NCBI RefSeq assembly: GCF_002387895.1 | Contig: NZ_DGLI01000002.1 | Location: 69,829-133,828 of the forward strand | DNA: 64,000 bases | Source of the DNA: Clostridium sp. UBA4548 | GTDB taxonomy: Bacteria; Bacillota; Clostridia; Clostridiales; Clostridiaceae | Direction of reading: 5' to 3' | Shown here: in pieces, positions 54,449 through 61,097 of the stretch | How positions within the stretch are numbered: position 1 is the stretch's first letter | How the letters are laid out: each line of letters begins with the position of its first letter | Translations under genes and position numbers: made by a program | The notes under the pieces: model-generated | Database searches by the model: none | What the model was told of the DNA's origin: nothing | Seen by the model: only the letters and a program-made list of their open reading frames with translations

Positions 54449-55582
54449 CTACTTTGATAAAAATTCCATAAGAGCTAACTTGTTTTCTATTGGAGTTGTA
54501 GTTGGTCTTCCAAGGTCTTTTCTAGCTCCTCCATTAACCTTAACTTCAAGTAGTGCTGGACCCTCTGAAGCATTTAATTGAACCATAACTTCCTTTAGTT
54601 CCTCACTAGTAGCTACTGAAAATACATTTTTATAGCCACAGCTTTTTGCAATTCCTTGAAGGTCTATGTTAAAAGCTATAGTTGGTTGACCACCAACAGA
54701 ATCATGAGCTCCATTATTAATAATTATATGTTTAAAGTTGTTAACCTTTTGATTTCCGATTATAGCAAGACCACCCATATGCATTAAGGTAGCTCCATCA
54801 CCGTCTAGGCAGAATACCTTTCTTTCAGGTTTAGCTAGTGCTATTCCTAGTGCTATTTGCGCAGAATGTCCCATAGAACCTACTGTTAAGAAGTCTCTTT
54901 CATGTCCTTCTCCTCTAGCTTCTCTAAGTTCAAATAACTCACGCGATGCCATACCAGTAGTTGAAACAATAACCTCGTCCTTGCCCATAGCAGAAAGTAT
55001 ACCTTCAATAGCTTTTTCTCTATTCATTTCAAAAGAAGTTTCTATTTTCTTTTGAAGCTTGTAAGGTTCAAAGGTACCTTTTCTTATAACTAATGCAAAG
55101 GGTTCATTAGTAGTTTTCATATGGTTTATAGCCTTTTCTAACTTTTCCTTTGCACTTTCAGTAGTATCTTCCTCTGATAAAACTTCATATTTAACACCCA
55201 TAGTGTCTAAAAGTTCTATAGTAACAAGTCCCTGTTTCTTGTGCTGTGGCTCATCCTTTTTACCTGGTTCACCTCTCCAGCCTATTAAAAGAAGAGAAGG
55301 TATATTATAAACTAAGGCATCATTTAAAGACAAAAGAGGATTTACAATATTACCTATACCAGAGTTTTGCATATAAGTTAAGGCAAACTTTCCAGTAGCT
55401 AAGTGATAACCTGATGCCATAGCTAGGGCATTACCTTCATTGGCAGCAATTATGTTATTACTCTCCTCAGTATTATCCATTACATAAGCGCAAAAGTCCT
55501 TTAATAGAGAATCGGGAACTCCCGTAAAGAAGTCCACGCCATTCTCTTTTAACATGTCATAAAATAGTCCAGTATTTATCAC
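54449..55582 (-). CDS. Phosphonopyruvate decarboxylase
   Basis: A 377-residue TPP enzyme (Ppd/AepY) which makes phosphonopyruvate formation irreversible by decarboxylation to phosphonoacetaldehyde. The TPP motif starts LDGDGATLMHMGG and ends with N-N; E in ANEGNALAMASG is the cofactor glutamate. One base separates it from pepM. Its presence makes the pathway biosynthetic. Confidence 0.93.
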   Translation of the reverse strand: MINTGLFYDMLKENGVDFFTGVPDSLLKDFCAYVMDNTEESNNIIAANEGNALAMASGYHLATGKFALTYMQNSGIGNIVNPLLSLNDALVYNIPSLLLIGWRGEPGKKDEPQHKKQGLVTIELLDTMGVKYEVLSEEDTTESAKEKLEKAINHMKTTNEPFALVIRKGTFEPYKLQKKIETSFEMNREKAIEGILSAMGKDEVIVSTTGMASRELFELREARGEGHERDFLTVGSMGHSAQIALGIALAKPERKVFCLDGDGATLMHMGGLAIIGNQKVNNFKHIIINNGAHDSVGGQPTIAFNIDLQGIAKSCGYKNVFSVATSEELKEVMVQLNASEGPALLEVKVNGGARKDLGRPTTTPIENKLALMEFLSK

Positions 55583-55583
55583 T

Positions 55584-56882
55584 TTATTTTCCTCCTGGAA
55601 TTAAAGTTAAAATTTCTTTTATTGGCATGCAATACTCTTTAGCTTCAAGAGCTCTATCATTATCAAGGATAGATTTTGCAGTATTAACCATTGCTGGGTA
55701 AGCACTTCTAATTAAGTGGTTAGCATAAATTACTACACTAGCTCCTGCTTCATATAGCTCCTTTTCAGTCATATGTGAATAAGAAGTTGGCACTACTACC
55801 ACTGGAACTTTTTTCTCAAACTGATTGAAGATTGATAGGAACTCAACAATTTCTTTTCCATCTTTTTGTTGACTGTGTATCATGATGCCATCTGCTCCAG
55901 CCTCAACATAAGCTTTAGCTCTAGCTATTGCATCTTCCATTCCTGCCTTTAGTATTAAACTTTCTATTCTAGCAATAATCATAAAGTCATTTGTAACTCT
56001 TGCAGCTCTTCCTGCTCTAATCTTATCGCAGAAGTTTTCTATAGTATCTTGAGTTTGCTGTACATCTGTACCAAATAGTGAGTTTTTCTTAAGTCCAACT
56101 TTATCTTCTATTATAATAGCTGAAACTCCTAATCTCTCTAAAGTTTTAACAGTGTAAACAAAGTGCTCAATCTTTCCACCTGTGTCACCATCTAAAATAA
56201 TAGGTTTAGTTGTAACCTCTAATATATCATTAATAGTGTTAAGTCTTGAAGTTAAATCAACAAGCTCGATATCTGGCTTTCCTTTAGCAGTAGAATCACA
56301 TAAAGAGCTAATCCACATACCATCAAACTCTTTAATTTTTCCGTCTTTTTCTATTTTAGTTTTCTCAGCAATAAGTCCTGTAAGACCATTATGAGCTTCC
56401 ATAATTCTAACCACTGGTTTACTAGCTATTAACTTTTTAAGCTTTTTCATTCTGTTGGCTGGAGTTGTTCCAATTAAGTTAATGGTTTCATCAAGCTTTG
56501 AAATTGAAACTCCCTCAGTATACTTAACTTCTACTAATTCTCCACCCCACTGTTTTAAAGTTTCAATAACTCTTTCTCTTAAGTTCTTTTGAAGACCTTC
56601 CTTCCAGTCATCTCCATGAACTACATAATCAGGTTTTATTTTTAGCAGGTTAGCCACTTGATCTAATTCATCTTGTGGAACTACTTCAGATACACCCTTT
56701 ATATTTTCTACAATTACTTTTCTCTCATTATAGCTTAAAAGTGGTGTTCTCCAATATTCTGATATTACATCGTCTGTATGAAGTCCTATTATAACTTCAC
56801 CTAATTTTCTTCCCTCTTCAATAACATTTAAGTGTCCATGGTGGATTAAATCTGCACTCATAGCTATGTATACTTTTTTCAT
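55584..56882 (-). CDS. Phosphoenolpyruvate mutase with N-terminal cytidylyltransferase domain
   Basis: A 432-residue two-domain protein. Residues 1-130 are a nucleotidyltransferase fold with HxGH (DLIHHGHLNV) and YNERK; residues about 150-432 are PEP mutase (AepX/PepM) with DGDTGG and the signature EDKVGLKKNS (EDK-x5-NS). The mutase forms the C-P bond, turning PEP into phosphonopyruvate. The fused domain might activate a downstream product with CTP; the separate nucleotidyltransferase at 52348 would then be redundant. I chose ATG 56882, with GGGGGA upstream, over 56924. Confidence 0.93.
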   Translation of the reverse strand: MKKVYIAMSADLIHHGHLNVIEEGRKLGEVIIGLHTDDVISEYWRTPLLSYNERKVIVENIKGVSEVVPQDELDQVANLLKIKPDYVVHGDDWKEGLQKNLRERVIETLKQWGGELVEVKYTEGVSISKLDETINLIGTTPANRMKKLKKLIASKPVVRIMEAHNGLTGLIAEKTKIEKDGKIKEFDGMWISSLCDSTAKGKPDIELVDLTSRLNTINDILEVTTKPIILDGDTGGKIEHFVYTVKTLERLGVSAIIIEDKVGLKKNSLFGTDVQQTQDTIENFCDKIRAGRAARVTNDFMIIARIESLILKAGMEDAIARAKAYVEAGADGIMIHSQQKDGKEIVEFLSIFNQFEKKVPVVVVPTSYSHMTEKELYEAGASVVIYANHLIRSAYPAMVNTAKSILDNDRALEAKEYCMPIKEILTLIPGGK

Positions 56883-57040
56883 ACTAAATTCCCCCATTAT
56901 AATTATTTTATATACTAAAATCAATCCTAAAGTTAGTTTTACTTTGAAATTAAATATATTTCCTCAAATTTTTTAACCTTCGTTGCATTAACGCTTGTGA
57001 AATAAATTATATCTTCTTGTTATCTTTATTACAGTATCAT

Positions 57041-57985
57041 TCATTTAAGTAATGGTTCGATTTCAATCTTTACATGATAGTATTGTTTTAAATTATCTAT
57101 TTCTGCAAATATGATATTTGGAACATACTGATAATAAACCTTAAAGGTTTCTGCCACATCTAGTAGCATATACTCATAGTTTACATAGGGATTTGTCCCT
57201 TTTGAGAACCTATCCATCATTTTTTCAAAAACAACCTTAGATATTTTTGTTATACCAATTAACTCTCCGTCAATTTTATTTAAGTGGTGAATATCCTTAG
57301 ATATATTGTGTATGTAATCATTCTTAGTCTCCACATAAATTTCATCATCTCTATTGCTTAAGTTTGTTAAAGTTACACAGTTACTATTGTCATTGTTAAT
57401 TAAAACATCCAGTAACTTTTCTTCAAACACTATATCACCCTCAAGCAAAATGAAATCTGAAGCTATATAGTCTTTTGCAATAGACAGAGAATACATGGTT
57501 CCCGTTTTTTCATAAATTGGATTTTCAAGAGTAATTATAGTTTCATCTAACAAGTACTCATATTTTTCTTTATTATACCCACAAATAAGTATAATATTTT
57601 TAATCCCCTTTTTTTTAAGGAGTCTTATAGTTCTTTCTATTAAAGGTTCATTATTAATACTGAGAACTCCAACAGTTTCCCTAAGTTCTTCATTTTTGCC
57701 TGCTAATAAAATTACAGCTAATTCAATTTTTGAATCACTTTTCCCTAAGTCAATTTTCCTGCGTTGGGTATCATTTAAATCCTTCTCTAAGCACTCAATC
57801 CCCTTATTTTTAAGAAGATATATATATCTATTCCCCTGCTTATGAACTTGAATATATTCTTTTTCTAAAAGTCTCTTTATTAAATAATTAACTTTTCCTA
57901 CGGATATATTCAAAGACTTAGCTATATCGCCTTGAGTTGTATTACTATTATTGCTAATAAATTGAAGTATAATGCTTTCTATCAT
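57041..57985 (-). CDS. Winged-helix protein fused to degenerate nucleotidyltransferase
   Basis: About 314 residues. Residues 1-60 are a winged helix (TQGDIAKSLNISVGKVNYLIKRL), residues about 85-310 a LicC-like nucleotidyltransferase fold (ILICGYNKEKYEYLL, LLEGDIVFEEKLL). The usual GxGTR and PKxL catalytic signature is replaced by A-G-K-N-E-E-L-R and V-L-S-I, so activity is doubtful. Start ATG 57985 follows AGGTGAT. It lies upstream of and in line with pepM, making it a candidate sensor-regulator of the phosphonate genes. Confidence 0.82.
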   Translation of the reverse strand: MIESIILQFISNNSNTTQGDIAKSLNISVGKVNYLIKRLLEKEYIQVHKQGNRYIYLLKNKGIECLEKDLNDTQRRKIDLGKSDSKIELAVILLAGKNEELRETVGVLSINNEPLIERTIRLLKKKGIKNIILICGYNKEKYEYLLDETIITLENPIYEKTGTMYSLSIAKDYIASDFILLEGDIVFEEKLLDVLINNDNSNCVTLTNLSNRDDEIYVETKNDYIHNISKDIHHLNKIDGELIGITKISKVVFEKMMDRFSKGTNPYVNYEYMLLDVAETFKVYYQYVPNIIFAEIDNLKQYYHVKIEIEPLLK

Positions 57986-58076
57986 AGCTATATCACCTAA
58001 ACTCATTCAAAATTTGAATTACATTTAAATTATATTCTAATGCTATAAATAATTCAATATATTTTTATATTAGGCT

Positions 58077-58373
58077 TTACTTTTCCTCAAAATAAAACTT
58101 GTCATTACAAGCATCTTTGATTATATGTGCTAGATCCTTATCCTTACTTTCTTTTTCATTTATCCATTCTTGAAAGGTCTTGAATAATTCCTCCTTAAAA
58201 TACTTTGCACTTACCTTTGGAAAAAGAGGTAATGTTTCAAATCCAAAGTTCATAGCTTTTTTTACTTCTGATTCATTATATTCAAAGTAATATTTATCAC
58301 TTCTAAAGCTAAGTTCTCCTACATTAAAATTATTATTTTCTCCATCTCTCCAAATCAAATTAAACTTATTCAT
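58077..58373 (-). CDS. Hypothetical protein, 98 residues
   Basis: A 98-residue acidic, aromatic protein: begins MNKFNLIWRDGENN, contains VGELSF and F-E-Y-N-E, ends with a helical Lys/Glu stretch. The first half faintly recalls the HipA N-terminal subdomain, but no kinase follows and I do not press it. GAGGAG precedes the ATG. It lies between the HTH gene and the autolysin genes. Confidence 0.55.
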   Translation of the reverse strand: MNKFNLIWRDGENNNFNVGELSFRSDKYYFEYNESEVKKAMNFGFETLPLFPKVSAKYFKEELFKTFQEWINEKESKDKDLAHIIKDACNDKFYFEEK

Positions 58374-58499
58374 ATATATTGCTCCTCATACTCTATTTTT
58401 TATTCAACATATTTAGTATTTACATGATTTATTTAAATAATTATCAATATATAGAAGTTTCTTGAATATATTTCTGTAAAAAACTATCCGCAAATACAA

Positions 58500-58531
58500 A
58501 TGCATCTTAAACTTTAAAGTTTAAGATGCAT
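58500..58531. terminator. 32-bp perfect palindrome terminating the glucosaminidase gene
   Basis: TGCATCTTAAACTTT is followed immediately by its inverse complement, 58500-58531. On the minus strand it is followed by a T-rich tail; it starts 4 bp after the stop at 58536. Confidence 0.75.
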
Positions 58532-58535
58532 AAAA

Positions 58536-61079
58536 TTAATTTAATACAGGAATATCAAAAATTAATATAGGCTTGTCCATTTGATCTACAAGTCTTTTAA
58601 TGTTTAGGGTTTGCTTATATGCCCAAGCTACATCCGTTGCATATTGATGCCACATATAATTTTCAGTTAAATTCCATTTCATTTTATATAAAGTGTTTTG
58701 TTTATATGTTGGGTTAGCAATGTATCCTGAGGCTATCCATTTAGCTCCACCTAAAATTGCAGAGTCAACAGAAAACCAACCTTCTTTGTATGCAGTTTCT
58801 GATCCCCACATATTGGCATCAGAATCATATGCACCAATTCCAAACATATTATAAGTAACTTTAGGTTCAACAGCTTTATCTACAACTACTTGATATCCAC
58901 CATCTGCAGTTGGAACTTTTTTATGAAGTACTGATACTGAAATACCATTAGAGAGCATTGACTGCCCATTTCCAGTCTCTAGTAATGCATGGGATATTAA
59001 GTATATTGGATTTATATTAGCTTCCCTAGCAGCTCTTAAGAAAACCTCACCTTTTCCTTCAAGAACACCTTTTCCTACTAAAAGCTTATTTAAATCATTA
59101 ACTGATATTCCATCAACATAAGTTAATCTTAAGAACATATATTTTCCACTTGGATCATTAATAAAATTCTTTGGATTCATATAGTACTTTATTTCATCAA
59201 AAGTTGCTGGTCCACGTCCCCAAGTTACATTTGCTTGCTTCTGTACCTCTTTATTAACCCAATAGTCTAAACTTGAATTTGTATAGCTATAATTAACCAC
59301 TATTCCATTATTTACTATACTAAAAGTATTTATATATGCTGTCCCATCTTTCGCATAGGATATTAATTTTATAACGTGGCTTCCTACTGAAAGCTTTAAG
59401 GTATCTAACTTATATGAAAATCCACTGTTAGCACTATTTGTATATTGTGGATAAGCTGTTCCAACATCTGTTCTGCTTAATCCTAGTGTAGCATCTCCAT
59501 TATAAACCCCATCAACGTATACTTGAATGGTAGTTACACCTGCTGCATTAAGAGCCCATCCAGAAATATTTAAAGTATCCGAATTAATCACTTGATTATC
59601 ACTGACAGTTTCAATAAAAGTATAAGGACTCGGTTTTGTCATAGTAAAATTAGTACTTGTTTTGCAAACACTACCATCAACCCCGTATGCTTCTATAACC
59701 AAAGTATGACTTCCCACACCTATAGTGTTTTTATCTATGACTAAATTGAATCCACTATTACTTGAATTTGTATATACCGGGAATGCTGCGCCTACATCTG
59801 GTCTACTTATCCCAATAGTAGCATTATCTCTATGAACTCCATCTATAAATACTTTTATTTCCCCAACACCAGATGCATTTAGTGACCATCCATTTATTGT
59901 TAAGTCTTTATTATTAATAACTTCTCCATTTTTTAAGGTATCAATATATGTGTATGGAGCTGGTTTATCTAAATAAAAACTTAATGTTGACGAATAAATA
60001 GTGCCATCATTTCCAGTAGTAGTCATTTTAATGGTATGTTTTCCAGGGGCAACCAAGTTTTTATCTATATTAAACTTAAATCCACTATTACTTCCGCCTA
60101 AATACGCAGGGAAAGCCTTCGCAACATCCGGCCTACTTATTCCAATTGTAGCATTTCCTATATAGGTATCATCAAGGTGTACTTTCATTTCTTTTACACC
60201 AGCTGGACTTAAAGACCAACCTTGGACATCAATGTCCTTATTAGCTATAACCATACCATCCCTTAAATTGTCTACATTAGTGTAAGGTTCAGGTTTCCTT
60301 AGGGTAAGTTTAGTTGTCGTAGAATACTCACTTCCATCATTACCAGTAGTTACCAACTTAACTTCATGGCTTCCTATTGAAAGTAAGTTTTTGTTAATAA
60401 CATACTTAAACCCACTATTTGCTCCACCTGTGTACATTGGAAAAGCCGCTCCCACATCAGGTCTACTAATTCCAATGGTAGAGTTTCCTAAATAATTATT
60501 ATCCACAAATACCTTCATTTCCTTTACTCCTGATGGGTTTAGGGACCATCCTTGTAATAAAATATCGGTATTATTAATGATATCATCACCTTTTAAGGTA
60601 TCTATAAATGTATATGGTGCAGGTTTTCTTATGGAAAAACTTCTTGTTGCTATATATTCAATGCTGTCGTTACCTGTAGCCACCAATTTAACTTGATGTT
60701 TTCCAGTTGAGACTATATTTTTATTTATAATATATCTAAAACCACTTTTGTCACCATTCACATAACCCGGAAACGCTGCATTTACGTCTGGTCTGCTTAG
60801 TCCCGTATTTGTGTTTCCTATATAATTATTGTCAAGATAAACTTTTATTTCTTTTACCCCTAATGCGCTTAAGGACCACCCCTCTAAGAGAATATCCTTG
60901 TTATCCACAATCATACCCTCTGTTAAACTATCTATATTAGTGTATGGTTTCAATGATGTCATTGACGTACTAGTCATAGTGGAGGCAAAAACTCTACTTT
61001 CTACTGTGAAAAACTGTAGAAAAAGCACAAGCGAAAATACTATACCTAGTACCCCTGTAAACGTCCTTTTTTTATTCAT
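58536..61079 (-). CDS. Secreted glucosaminidase with five 110-residue repeats
   Basis: An 847-residue wall hydrolase. Signal peptide 1-32 (ends VFAS), then five Ig-like repeats of 110 residues starting near residues 45, 155, 265, 375 and 485, each beginning P-Y-T-x-I-D and containing G-W-S-L-x-x-x-G-V. From about 600 is a beta-N-acetylglucosaminidase domain (ARDANINPIYLIS-like helix, catalytic Glu in HALLETGNG, YNMFGIGAYD, GGAKWIASGY). It cuts the peptidoglycan sugar backbone; the repeats probably bind wall or surface polymers. It follows the amidase gene by 18 bp and shares its repeats. Confidence 0.9.
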   Translation of the reverse strand: MNKKRTFTGVLGIVFSLVLFLQFFTVESRVFASTMTSTSMTSLKPYTNIDSLTEGMIVDNKDILLEGWSLSALGVKEIKVYLDNNYIGNTNTGLSRPDVNAAFPGYVNGDKSGFRYIINKNIVSTGKHQVKLVATGNDSIEYIATRSFSIRKPAPYTFIDTLKGDDIINNTDILLQGWSLNPSGVKEMKVFVDNNYLGNSTIGISRPDVGAAFPMYTGGANSGFKYVINKNLLSIGSHEVKLVTTGNDGSEYSTTTKLTLRKPEPYTNVDNLRDGMVIANKDIDVQGWSLSPAGVKEMKVHLDDTYIGNATIGISRPDVAKAFPAYLGGSNSGFKFNIDKNLVAPGKHTIKMTTTGNDGTIYSSTLSFYLDKPAPYTYIDTLKNGEVINNKDLTINGWSLNASGVGEIKVFIDGVHRDNATIGISRPDVGAAFPVYTNSSNSGFNLVIDKNTIGVGSHTLVIEAYGVDGSVCKTSTNFTMTKPSPYTFIETVSDNQVINSDTLNISGWALNAAGVTTIQVYVDGVYNGDATLGLSRTDVGTAYPQYTNSANSGFSYKLDTLKLSVGSHVIKLISYAKDGTAYINTFSIVNNGIVVNYSYTNSSLDYWVNKEVQKQANVTWGRGPATFDEIKYYMNPKNFINDPSGKYMFLRLTYVDGISVNDLNKLLVGKGVLEGKGEVFLRAAREANINPIYLISHALLETGNGQSMLSNGISVSVLHKKVPTADGGYQVVVDKAVEPKVTYNMFGIGAYDSDANMWGSETAYKEGWFSVDSAILGGAKWIASGYIANPTYKQNTLYKMKWNLTENYMWHQYATDVAWAYKQTLNIKRLVDQMDKPILIFDIPVLN
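59530..60960. repeat. Array of 330-bp coding repeats in glucosaminidase gene
   Basis: Equivalent points (start of the P-Y-T-x-I/V-D segment) fall at about 59608, 59938, 60268, 60598 and 60928, an exact 330-bp period. Copies are diverged in sequence. They encode the 110-residue Ig-like domains. Confidence 0.85.
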
Positions 61080-61097
61080 ATTTATTTCCCCCCCTAA

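Noticed and set aside
58077..58373. HipA-type toxin N-terminal subunit
   Set aside because: Only a faint likeness in the first 40 residues; no kinase partner and no HTH antitoxin beside it.
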